Shown: in pieces, positions 11,301 through 21,715 of the stretch
How the letters are laid out: the number at the start of each line of letters is the position of its first letter
Position numbering within the stretch: the stretch's first letter is position 1
NCBI RefSeq assembly: GCF_047495875.1
Contig: NC_092460.1
Location: forward strand, 1-64,000
Direction of reading: 5' to 3'
From: Pithys albifrons albifrons
Taxonomy: Eukaryota > Chordata > Aves > Passeriformes > Thamnophilidae
DNA: 64,000 bases
Notes under the pieces: model-generated
Database searches by the model: none
Told to the model about the DNA's origin: nothing
What the model saw: only the letters and a program-made list of their open reading frames with translations
Program-made: the position numbers and the translations under genes

Positions 11301-14300
11301 CGGGCGCCGGGGGTCCCGAAAGCGAGGCTGGCCGAGGGGCGGAGCCTCGGGCGCCGGGGGTCCCCAAGGCGGGGCTGGCCGAGGGGCGGAGCCTCGGGCG
11401 CCGGGGGTTCTGAAAGCGGGGCTGGCCGAGGGGCGGAGCCTCGGGCGCCGGGGGTCCCCAAGACGGGGCTGGCCGAGGGGCAACGCCTCGGGCGCCGGGG
11501 GTCCCCAAGGCGGGGCTGGCCGAGGGGCGGAGACTCGGGCGCCGAGAGTCGCCAGGGCGGGCCTGGTTGAAGGGCGGAGCCTCGGGCGCCGAGGTTCCCC
11601 AAGGCAGGTTTGCCGAGGGGCGGAGCCTCGGACGCCGGGGGTCCCCAAGGTGGGCCTGGCCGAGGGGCGGAGCCTCGGGCCCCGGGGGTCCCCAAGGCGG
11701 GGCTGGCCGAGGGGCGGAGCCTCGGGCGCCGGGGGTTTCGAAAGCGGGGCTGGCCGAGGGGCGGAGCCTCGGGCGCCGGGGGTCCCCAAGGCGGGGCTGG
11801 CCGAGGGGCGGAGCCTCGGGCGCCGGGGGTCCCCAAGACGGGGCTGGCCGAGGGGCAACGCCTCGGGCGCCGGGGGTCCCCAAGGCGGGGCTGTCCGAGG
11901 GGCGGAGCCTCGGGCGCCGAGGGTCCCCAGGGCGGGCCCGCTTGAAGGGCGGAGCCTCGGGTGCCGAGGTTCCCCAAGGCAGGGTTGCCGAGGGGCGGAG
12001 CCTCGGACGCCGGGGGTCCCGAAAGCGGGACTGGCCGAGGGGCGGAGCCTCGGGCCCCGGGGGTCCCCAAGGCGGGGCTGGCCGAGGGGCGGAGCCTCGG
12101 GCGCCGGAGGTCCCCAAGGCGGGCGTGGCCGAGGGGCGGAGCCTCGGGTCCTCAAGGCGGAGCTGGCCGAGGGGCGGAGCCTCGGGCGCCGGGGGTCCCA
12201 AAAGCGGGACTGGCCGAGGGGCGGAGCCTCCGGCCCCGGGGGTCCCCAAGGCGGGGCTGGCCGAGGGGCAACGCCTCGAATGCCGGGGGTCCCCAAGGCG
12301 GGGCTGGCCGAGGGGCGGAGCCTCGGGCGCCGAAGGTTCCCACGGCAGGCCTTGCCGAGAAGCGAAGCCTCGGGCGCCGGGGGTCCCCAAGGCGGGGCTG
12401 GCCGAGGGGCGGAGCCTCGAATGCCGGGGGGCCCCAAGGCGGGGCTGGCCGAGTGGCGGAGCCTCGGGCGCCGATAGTCCCCACGGCAGGCATGGCCGAG
12501 GGGCGAAGCCTCGGGCGCCGGGGGTCCCCAAGGCGGGCCTGGCCGATGGGTGGCGCCCCGGGCGCCGGGGTTCCTCAAGGCGGGGCTGGCCGATGGGCGG
12601 CGCCTCGGGCGTCGGGAGTCCCCAAGAGGGGGCTGCCGAGGGGCGGCGCCTCGGGCGCCTCGGGTCCCCAAGGCGGGCCTGGCCGAGGGGCGGAGCCTCG
12701 GGCGCCGGAGATCCCCAAGGCGGGCCTGGTTGAAGGGCGGAGCCTCGGGCGCCGAGGGTCCCCAAGGCGGGGTTGCCGAGGGGCGGAGCCTCGCACGCCG
12801 GGGGTCCTCAAGGCGGGGCTGGCCGAGGGGCGGAGCCTCGGGCGCCGGGGCTCCCCAAGGCGGGGCTGGCCGAGGGGCGGAGCCTCGGGCGCCGGGGGTC
12901 CCTAGGGCGGGCCTGGTTGAAGGGCGGAGCCTCGAATGCCGGGGGTCCCCAAGGCAGGGTTGCCGAGGGGCGGAGCCTCGGACGCCGGGGGTCCCGAAAG
13001 CGGGGCTGGCAGAGGGGCGGAGCCTCGGGCGCCGGGGGTCCCCAAGGCGGGCCTAACCGAGGAGCGGAGCCTCGGGTCCCCAAGGCGGGGCTGGCCGAGG
13101 GTCAGAGCCTCGAATGCCGGGGGTCCCCAAGGCGGGGCCGGCCGAGGAGCGGAGCCTCGGGCGCCGGGGGTCCCGAAAGCGGGGCTGGCCGAGGGGCGGA
13201 GCCTCGGGCGCCGGGGGTCCCCAAGGCGGGGCTGGCCGAGGGGCGGAGGCTCGGGCACCGAGGGTCACCAAGGCGGGGCTGGCCGAGGGGCGGAGCCTCG
13301 AATGCCGGGGGTCCCCAAGGCGGGGCTGGCCGAGGGGCGGAGCCTCGGGCGCCGAAGGTCCCCACAGCAGGCCTGGCCGACGGGCGGCGCCTCGGGCGCC
13401 GGGGGTCCCCAAGGCGGGGCTGGCCGATGGGCGGAGCCTCGAATGCCGAGGGGCCCCAAGGCGGGGCTGGCCGAGGGGCGGAGCCTCGGGCGCCGAAGGT
13501 CCCCACGACAGGCCTGGCCGAGAGGCGAAGCCTCGGGCGCCGGGGGTCCCCAAGGCGGGGCTGGCCGATGGGTGGCGCCTCGGGCGCCGGGGTTCCTCAA
13601 GGCGGGGCTGGCCGATGGGCGGCGCCTCGGGCGTGGGGAGTCCCCAAGACGGGGCTGCCGAGGGGCGGCGCCTCGGGCGCCTCGGGTCCCCAAGGCGGGC
13701 CTGGCCGAGGGGCGGAGCCTCGGGCGCCGGGGGTCCCCAAGGCGGGGCTGGCCGAGGGGCGGAGCCTCGGGCGCCGGGGGTCCCCAAGGCGGGGCTGGCC
13801 GAGGGGCGGAGCCTCGGGCGCCGGGGGTCCCGAAAGTGGGGCTGGCCGAGGGGCGGAGCTTCGGGCGCCGGGGGTCCCCAAGGCGGGGCTGGCCGAGGGG
13901 CGGAGCCTCGGGCGCCGAGGGTCCCCAGGGCGGGCCTGGTTGAAGGGCGGAGCCTCGGGCACCGAGGGTCCCCAAGGCAGCGTTGCCGAGGGGCGGAGCC
14001 TTGGACGCCGGGGGTCCCCAAGGCGGGGCTGGCCGAGTGGCGGAGCCTCGGGCGCCGGGGGTCCCCAAGGCAGGCCTAACCGAGGAGCGGAGCCTCGGGT
14101 CCCCAAGGCGGGGCTGGCCGAGGGGCGGAGCCTCGGGCGCCGGGGTTCCCCAAGGCGGGGCTGGCCGAGGGGCAACGCCTCGGGCGCCGGGGGTTCCGAA
14201 AGCGGGGCTGGCCGAGGGGCGGAGCCTCGGGCGCCGGGGGTCCCCAAGGCAGGGTTGCCGAGGGGCGGAGCCTCGGACGTCGGGGGTCTCCAAGACGGGG

Positions 14301-14885
14301 CTGGCCGAGGGGCGGAGCCTCGGGCGCCGGGGGTCCCGAAAGCGGGGCTGGGCGAGGGGCAGAGCTTCGGGCGCCGGGGGTCCCCAAGGTGGGGCTGGAC
14401 GAGGGGCGGAGCCTCGGGCGCCGAGGGTCCCCAGGGCGGGCCTGGTTGAAGGGCGGAGCCTCAGGCACCGAGGGTCCCCAAGGCAGCGTTGCCGAGGGGC
14501 GGAGCATTGGACGCCATGGGTCCCCAAGGCGGGGCTGGCCGAGTGGCGGAGCCTCGGGCGCCGGGGGTCCCCAAGGCAGGCCTAACCGAGGAGCGGAGCC
14601 TCGGGTCCCCAAGGCGGGGCTGGCCGAGGGGCGGAGCCTCGGGCGCCGGGGTTCCCCAAGGCGGGGCTGGCCGAGGGGCAACGCCTCGGGCGCCGGGGGT
14701 TCCGAAAGCGGGGCTGGCCGAGGGGCAGAGCCTCGGGCGCCGGGGTCCCCAAGGCGGGCCTAACCGAGGAGCGGAGCCTCGGGTCCCCAAGGCGGGCCTG
14801 GCCGATGGGCGGAGCCTCGGGCGCCGGGGATCCCCAAGGCGGGCCTGGTTGAAGGGCGGAGTCTCGGGCGCCGAGGGTCCCCAAG
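8395..14885. repeat. 47-bp CpG-dense tandem array, block 2
   Basis: This is the longest uninterrupted 47-bp block, about 6.5 kb. It mixes full units with 25-bp deletion units (CGGGTCCCCAAGG directly after a GC box), units with CCTAACCGAGGAGCGGAGCC, and units with TGGTTGAAGGGCGGAGCC. Near 13.9-14.75 kb a ~506-bp segment is tandemly duplicated: the TTGGACGCC landmark at 14,001 recurs at about 14,507. Confidence 0.95.
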
Positions 14886-15480
14886 GCGGGGTTGCCGAGG
14901 GACGACATTTTGGGCGCCGGGGGTCCCCAAGGGGGTTTCTGAGGGCCGACCTTTGGGGCGCCGGGGGTCCCTAAGGGGGGTTCCCGAGGGCCGACATTTT
15001 GGGCACCGGGGGTCCCCAAGGGGGGTTTCCGAGGGCCGACCTTTGGGGCGCCGGGGGTCCCCAAGGGGGGTTCCCGAGGGCCGACATTTTGGGCACCGGG
15101 GGTCCCCAAGGGGGGTTCCCGAGGGACGACATTTTGGGCGCCGGGGGTCCCCAAGGGGGGTTTCCGAGGGCCGACCTTTGGGGCGCCGGGGGTCCCCAAG
15201 AGGGGTTCCCGAGGGCCGACATTTTGGGCACCGGGGGTCCCCAAGGGGGGTTTCCGAGGGCCGACCTTTGGGGCGCCGGGGGTCCCCAAGGGGGGTTCCC
15301 GAGGGCCGACATTTTTGGCGCCGGGGGTCCCCAAGGGGGGTTCCCGAGGGCCGACATTTTGGGCGCCGGGGGTCCCCAAGGGGGGTTCCCGAGGGCCGAC
15401 ATTTTGGGCGCCGGGTGTCCCCAAGGGAGGTTCCCGAGGGTCGACATTTTGGGCACCGGGGGTCCCCAAGGGGGATCCAG
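14886..15480. repeat. 45-bp sister repeat, block 2 (about 13 units)
   Basis: Two unit types roughly alternate here: one with GACATTTTGGGCACC and one with GACCTTTGGGGCGCC. This gives a partly dimeric 90-bp pattern that is weaker in the other 45-bp blocks. The last unit carries GGTCGACATTTTGGG, which also ends most other 45-bp blocks. Confidence 0.9.
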
Positions 15481-16012
15481 GAAGGACGAAATTTTGGGCA
15501 CCGGGGTTCCCAAAAGGGGGTTCCCGAGGGGCAACATTTTTGGCACCGGGGTCCCCAAGGGAGGTTTCCGAGAGACGAACTTTTGGGCACCGGGGGTCCC
15601 TAAGTCGGGCTTCCGAGGGAGATTTTGAGCACCGGGGGTCCCTAAGGGAGGTTCCCAAGGGACGACGCTTTGGGCACCCGGCTTCCCAAAGGGGGGTTCC
15701 CGAGGGCCCACATTTTTGGCACCGGGGCTCCCCAATAGGTGTTTTCGGGAGGGCGACATTTCGGGCACGCAGGTGGGGTCCCCAGGTGGGGCTCCCGAGG
15801 GGCGACATTTCGGGCACCGGGCGCCGGGAGGTCCCCGGCGGGGGCTCCCGGGGGGGCTGCATTTCAGGCAACGGGGGCGGGGTTTCCCTGCGGGCGCTCC
15901 CAGAGGACGGCATCTTGGGCACCGTGAGGTGGGGTCCCCGGTGGGAACTCCGGGGGGCGACATGTCAGGCACCGGGGTGAGGGAGCCCCTGGGGTCCCCA
16001 AGGCGGAATTGC
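15480..16012. repeat. Conserved mosaic block B, copy 2
   Basis: It follows the 45-bp block with the standard landmark order. It includes the extra GGATCCAGGAAGGACGAAAT segment at about 15,473-15,492, which is shared only with the copy near 35.75 kb. This suggests that those two copies descend from a fuller ancestor. Confidence 0.85.
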
Positions 16013-16139
16013 CGAGGGGCGACGCCACGGGCGCCGGAAGTCCCCAAGACGGGGCTGGCCGAGGGGCGGCGCCTCGGGTTCCCAAGGCGGGCCTGGCCGA
16101 GGGACGGAGCCTCGGGCGCCAAGGGTCCCCGAAGCAAGG

Positions 16140-16240
16140 CTGGCCGATGGGCGGCGCTTCGGGCGCCGTGGGTCCACAAGGCGGGCCTGGCCGAGGGGTG
16201 GAGCCTCGAGCGCCATGGGTTCCCAAGTCGAAGCTGGCCG
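16140..16240. repeat. Truncated mosaic block C
   Basis: Only the first part of block C is present, from GGGCGCCGTGGGTCCACAAG to AAGTCGAAGCTGGCCG. It then joins 47-bp units abruptly at about 16,240. This is a deletion or recombination junction compared with the full copies. Confidence 0.7.
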
Positions 16241-19200
16241 GCCTAACCGAGGAGCGGAGCCTCGGGTCCCCAAGGCGGGGCTGGCCGAGGGGCGGAGCCT
16301 GGGGCGCCGGGGGTCTCCAACGCGGGGCTGGCCGAGGGGCAACGCCTCGGGCGCCGGGGGTCCCCAAGGCGGGGCTGGCCGAGGGGCGGAGCCTCGGGCG
16401 CCGAGGGTACCCAGGGCGGGCCTGGTTGAAGGGCGGAGCCTCGGGCGCCGAGGGTCCCCAAGACAGGGTTGCCGAGGGGCGGAGCCTCGGACGCCGGGGG
16501 TCCCGAAGGCGGGGCTGGCCGAGGGGCGGAGCCTCGGGCGCCGGGGGTCCTCAAAGCGGGCCTAACCGAGGAGCGGAGCCTCGGGTCCCCAAGGCGGGGC
16601 TGGCCGAGGGGCGGAGCCTGGGGCGCCGGGGGTCCCGAAAGCGGGGCTGGCCGAGGGGCGGAGCCTCGGGCGCCGGGGGTCCCCAAGGCGGGGCTGGCCG
16701 AGGGGCGGAGCCTCGGGCGCCGGGGGTCCCCAAGGCGGGGCTGGCCGAGGGGCGGAGCCTCGAATGCCGGGGGTCCCCAAGGCGGGGCTGGCCGAGGGGC
16801 GGAGCCTCGGGCGCCGGGGGTCCCGAAAGCGGGGCTGGCCGAGGGGCGGAGGCTCGGGCACCGGGGCTCCCCAAGGCGGGGCTGGCCGAGGGGCAACGGC
16901 TCGGGCGCCGGGGGTCCCCAAGGCGGGGCTGGCCGAGTGGCGGAGTTTCGAATGCCGGGGGTCCCCAAGGCGGGCCTAACCGAGGGGCGGAGCCTCGGGC
17001 GCCGGGGGTCCCCAAGGCGGGGCTGGCCGAGGGGTGGAGCCTCGGGCGTCGGGGGTCCCCAAGGCGGGTCTGGCCGAGCGGCGGAGCCTCGGGTCCCCAA
17101 GGCGGAGCTGGCCGAGGGGCGGAGCCTCGGGCGCCGGGGGGTCCCGAAAGCGGGACTGGCCGAGGGGCGGAGCCTCGGGCCCCGGGGGTCACCAAGGCGG
17201 GCCTGGCCGAGGGGCAACGCCTCGAATGCCGGGGGTCCCCAAGGCGGGGCTGCCCGAGGGGCGGAGCCTCGGGCGCCGAAGGTCCCCACGGCAGGCCTGG
17301 CCGAGGGGCGAAGCCTCGGGCGCCGGGGGTCCCCAAGGCGGGGCTGGCCGAGGGGCGGAGCCTCGAATGCCGGGGGTCCCCAAGGCGGGGCTGGCCGAGG
17401 GGCGGAGCCTCGGGCGCCGATAGTCCCCACGGCAGGCCTGGCCGAGGGGCGAAGCCTCGGGCGCCGAGGGTCCCCAAGGCAGGGATGCCGAGGGGCGGAG
17501 CCTCGGACGCCGAGGGTCCCCAAGGCGGGGCTGGCCGAGGGGCGGAGCCTCGGACGCCGGGGGTCCCCAAGGCGGGCCTGGCCGAGGGGCGGAGCCTCGG
17601 GTCCCCAAGGCGGGGCTGGCCGAGGGGCGGAGCCTCGGACGCCGGGGGTCCCCAAGGCGGGCCTCGCCGAGGGGCGGAGCCTCGGGTCCCCAAGGCGGGG
17701 CTGGCCGAGGGGCGGAGCCTCGGGCCCCGGGGGTCCCCAAGGCGGGGCTGCCCGAGGGGCGGAGCCTCGAATGCCGGGGGTCCCCAAGGCGGGGCTGGCC
17801 GAGGGGCGGAGGCTCGAATGCCGGGGGTCCCCAAGGCGGGCCTGGCCGAGGGGCGGAGCCTCGGGCACCGTGAATCACCAAGGCGGGGCTGGCCGAGGGG
17901 CGGAGCCTCGAATGCCGGGGGGCCCCAAGGCGGGGCTGGCAGAGGGGCGGAGCCTCGGGCGCCGAAGGTCCCCACGGCAGGCCTGGCCGATGGGTGGCGC
18001 CCCGGGCGCCGGGGTTCCTCAAGGCGGGGCTGGCCGATGGGCGGCGCCTCGGGCGTCGGGAGTCCCCAAGACGGGGCTGCCGAGGGGCGGCGCCTCGGGC
18101 GCCTCGGGTCCCCAAGGCGGGCCTGGCCGAGGGGCGGAGCCTTGGGCGCCGGGGATCCCCAAGGCGGGCCTGGTTGAAGGGCGGAGCCTCGGGCGCCGAG
18201 GGTCCCCAAGGCGGGGTTGCCGAGGGGCGGAGCCTCGGACGCCGGGGGTCCCCAAGGCGGGGCTGGCCGAGGGGCGGAGCCTCGGGCGCCGAGGGTCCCC
18301 AAGGCGGGGCTGGCCGAGGGGCAACGCCTCGGGCGCCGGGGGTCCCCAAGGCGGGGCTGGCCGAGGGGAGGAGCCTCGAATGCCGGTGGACCCCAAGGCG
18401 GGGCTGGCCGAGGGGCGGAGCCTCTGGCGCCGGGGGTCCCGAAAGCGGGGCTGGCCGAGGGGCGGAGCTTCGGGCGCCGGGGGTCCCCAAGGCGGGGCTG
18501 GCCGAGGGGCGGCGACTCGGGTCCCCAGGGCGGGCCTTGCTGAAGGGCGGAGCCTCGAGCACCGAGGGTCCCCAAGGCAGCTTTGCCGAGGGGCGGAGCC
18601 TTGGACGCCGGGGGTCCCCAAGGCGGGGCTGGCCGAGTGGCGGAGCCTCGGGCGCCGGGGGTCCCCAAGGCAGGCCTAACCGAGGAGCGGAGCCTCGGGT
18701 CCCCAAGGCGGGGCTGGCCGAGGGGCGGAGCCTCGAATGACGGGGGTCCCCAAGGCGGGGCTGGCCGAGGGGCAACGCCTCGGGCGCCGGGGGTTCCGAA
18801 AGCGGGGCTGGCCGAGGGGCGGCGCCTCGGGCGCCGGAGGTCACCAAGGCGGGGCTGGCCGAGGGGCGGAGCCTCGAATGCCGGGGGTCCCCAAGGCGGG
18901 GCTGGCCGAGGGGCGGAGCCTCGGGTCCCCAGGGCGGGCCTGGTTGAAGGGCGGAGCCTCGGGCGCCGAGGGTCCCCAAGGCAGGGTTGCCGAGGGGCGG
19001 AGCCTCGGACGCCGGGGGTCCCCAAGGCGGGGCTGGCCGAGGGGCGGAGCCTCGGGCGCCGGGGTTCCCAAGGCGGGCCTAACCGAGGAGCGGAGCCTCG
19101 GGTCCCCAAGGCGGGCCTGGCCGAGGGGCGGAGCCTCGGGCGCCGGGGATCCCCAAGGCAAGCCTGGCCGAGGGGCGGAGCCTCGGGCGCCGGGGATCTC

Positions 19201-19265
19201 CAAGGCGGGCGTGGTTGAAGGGCGGAGTGTCGGGCGCCGAGGGTCCCCAAGGCGGGGTTGCCGAG
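16240..19265. repeat. 47-bp CpG-dense tandem array, block 3
   Basis: Standard 47-bp units. The segment 18,014-18,620 reappears at about 31,279-31,880, a displacement of about 13,265 bp, with the same order of unit variants including ATTCCGGTGGACC-type changes. This shows amplification of large multi-unit segments rather than single-unit slippage only. Confidence 0.95.
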
Positions 19266-19560
19266 GGGCGACACCTCGGGCGCCGGGGGCCCCCAAGGGG
19301 GGTTCCCGAAGGCCGACATTTTGGGCACCGGGGGTTCCCAAGGGGGGTTCCCGAGGGCCGACATTTTTGGCGCCGGGGGTCCCCAAGGGGGGTTCCCGAG
19401 GGCCGACATTTTGGGCGCCGGGGGTCCCCAAGGGGGGTTCCCGAGGGCCGACATTTTGGGCGCCGGGGGTCCCCAAGGGGGGTTCCCGAGGGCCGACATT
19501 TTGGGCGCCGGGGGTCCCCAAGGGAGGTTCCCGAGGGTCGACATTTTGGGCACCGGGGTC
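19266..19560. repeat. 45-bp sister repeat, block 3 (6 units)
   Basis: A short block of six 45-bp units beginning GGGTTCCCGAAGGCCGACAT and ending in the GGTCGACATTTTGGG unit. It lies inside copy 1 of the 1,705-bp duplication. Confidence 0.9.
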
Positions 19561-20010
19561 CCCAAGGGAGGTTTCCGAGAGACGAACTTTTGGGCACCGG
19601 GGGTCCCCAAGTCGGGCTTCCGAGGGAGATTTTGAGCACCGGGGGTCCCTAAGGGAGGTTCCCAAGGGACGACGCTTTGGGCACCCGGCTTCCCAAAGGG
19701 GGGTTCCCGAGGGCCCACATTTTTGGCACCGGGGCTCCCCAATAGGTGTTTTCGGGAGGGCGACATTTCGGGCACACAGGTGGGGTCCCCGGGTGGGGCT
19801 CCCGAGGGGCGACATTTCGGGCACCGGGCGCCGGGAGGTCCCCGGCGGGGGCTCCCGGGGGGGCTGCATTTCAGGCAACGGGGGCGGGGGTTCCCTGCGG
19901 GCGCTCCCAGAGGGCGGCATCTTGGGCACCGTGAGGTGGGGTCCCCGGTGGGAACTCCGGGGGGCGACATGTCAGGCACCGGGGTGAGGGAGCCCCTGGG
20001 GTCCCCAAGG
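19560..20010. repeat. Conserved mosaic block B, copy 3
   Basis: All block B landmarks are present in the standard order, from GAGAGACGAACTTTTGGG to GGGCGACATGTCAGGCACC. It lacks the GGATCCAGGAAGGACG segment of copy 2. Confidence 0.85.
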
Positions 20011-20975
20011 CGGAATTGCCGAGGGGCGACGCCACGGGCGCCGGAAGTCCCCAAGACGGGGCTGGCCGAGGGGCGGCGCCTCGGGTCCCCAAGGTGGGCC
20101 TGGCCGAGGGGCGGAGCCTCGGGCGCCAAGGGTCCCCAAGGCGGGGCTGGCCGAGGGGCGGCGCCTCGGGCGCCGGGGGTCGCCAGGGCGGGCCTGGTTG
20201 AAGGGCGGAGCCTCGGGCGCCGAGGGTCCCCAAGGCAGGGTTGCCGAGGGGCGGAGCCTCGGACGCCGGGGGTCCCCAAGGCGGGGCCGGCCGAGGGGCG
20301 GAGCCTCGGACGCCGGGGGTCCCCAAGGCGGGGCTGGCCGAGTGGCGGAGCCTCGGGCGCCGGGGGTCCCCAAGGCAGGCCTAACCGAGGAGCGGAGCCT
20401 CGGGTCCCCAAGGCGGGGCTGGCCGAGGGGCGGAGCCTCGAATGACGGGGGTCCCCAAGGCGGGGCTGGCCGAGGGGCAACGCCTCGGGCGCCGGGGGTT
20501 CCGAAAGCGGGGCTGGCCGAGGGGCGGCGCCTCGGGCGCCGGAGGTCACCAAGGCGGGGCTGGCCGAGGGGCGGAGCCTCGAATGCCGGGGGTCCCCAAG
20601 GCGGGGCTGGCCGAGGGGCGGAGCCTCGGGTCCCCAGGGCGGGCCTGGTTGAAGGGCGGAGCCTCGGGCGCCGAGGGTCCCCAAGGCAGGGTTGCCGAGG
20701 GGCGGAGCCTCGGACGCCGGGGGTCCCCAAGGCGGGGCTGGCCGAGGGGCGGAGCCTCGGGCGCCGGGGTTCCCAAGGCGGGCCTAACCGAGGAGCGGAG
20801 CCTCGGGTCCCCAAGGCGGGCCTGGCCGAGGGGCGGAGCCTCGGGCGCCGGGGATCCCCAAGGCAAGCCTGGCCGAGGGGCGGAGCCTCGGGCGCCGGGG
20901 ATCTCCAAGGCGGGCGTGGTTGAAGGGCGGAGTGTCGGGCGCCGAGGGTCCCCAAGGCGGGGTTGCCGAGGGGCG
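20010..20975. repeat. 47-bp CpG-dense tandem array, block 4
   Basis: About 20 units of the 47-bp repeat separate two neighbouring block B copies. The block straddles the junction of the 1,705-bp duplication. Confidence 0.95.
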
Positions 20976-21265
20976 ACACCTCGGGCGCCGGGGGCCCCCA
21001 AGGGGGGTTCCCGAAGGCCGACATTTTGGGCACCGGGGGTTCCCAAGGGGGGTTCCCGAGGGCCGACATTTTTGGCGCCGGGGGTCCCCAAGGGGGGTTC
21101 CCGAGGGCCGACATTTTGGGCGCCGGGGGTCCCCAAGGGGGGTTCCCGAGGGCCGACATTTTGGGCGCCGGGGGTCCCCAAGGGGGGTTCCCGAGGGCCG
21201 ACATTTTGGGCGCCGGGGGTCCCCAAGGGAGGTTCCCGAGGGTCGACATTTTGGGCACCGGGGTC
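20976..21265. repeat. 45-bp sister repeat, block 4 (6 units)
   Basis: The unit series is the same as in the block at 19.27 kb, 1,705 bp upstream, because both lie in the recent duplication. Confidence 0.9.
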
Positions 21266-21715
21266 CCCAAGGGAGGTTTCCGAGAGACGAACTTTTGGGC
21301 ACCGGGGGTCCCCAAGTCGGGCTTCCGAGGGAGATTTTGAGCACCGGGGGTCCCTAAGGGAGGTTCCCAAGGGACGACGCTTTGGGCACCCGGCTTCCCA
21401 AAGGGGGGTTCCCGAGGGCCCACATTTTTGGCACCGGGGCTCCCCAATAGGTGTTTTCGGGAGGGCGACATTTCGGGCACACAGGTGGGGTCCCCGGGTG
21501 GGGCTCCCGAGGGGCGACATTTCGGGCACCGGGCGCCGGGAGGTCCCCGGCGGGGGCTCCCGGGGGGGCTGCATTTCAGGCAACGGGGGCGGGGGTTCCC
21601 TGCGGGCGCTCCCAGAGGGCGGCATCTTGGGCACCGTGAGGTGGGGTCCCCGGTGGGAACTCCGGGGGGCGACATGTCAGGCACCGGGGTGAGGGAGCCC
21701 CTGGGGTCCCCAAGG
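21265..21715. repeat. Conserved mosaic block B, copy 4
   Basis: It appears identical to block B copy 3. The landmark ATAGGTGTTTTCGGGAGG is at about 21,448, 1,705 bp from its partner. Confidence 0.85.

Larger units (their letters stand above)
18603..20307. repeat. 1,705-bp tandem duplication, copy 1
   Basis: From about 18,603 the sequence matches itself at a displacement of 1,705 bp for about 1.73 kb. The duplicated unit holds the end of a 47-bp block, a complete 45-bp block, one complete block B and the first 47-bp units after it. Translations in all frames are identical between copies over the regions I compared. Confidence 0.85.

Noticed and set aside
16551..20684. Very long minus-strand ORF of 1,377 codons, and many others of 300-1,300 codons in 4-37 kb
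   Set aside because: The repeat units lack stop codons in all six frames, the ORFs overlap on both strands, and their boundaries follow unit variants rather than gene signals.
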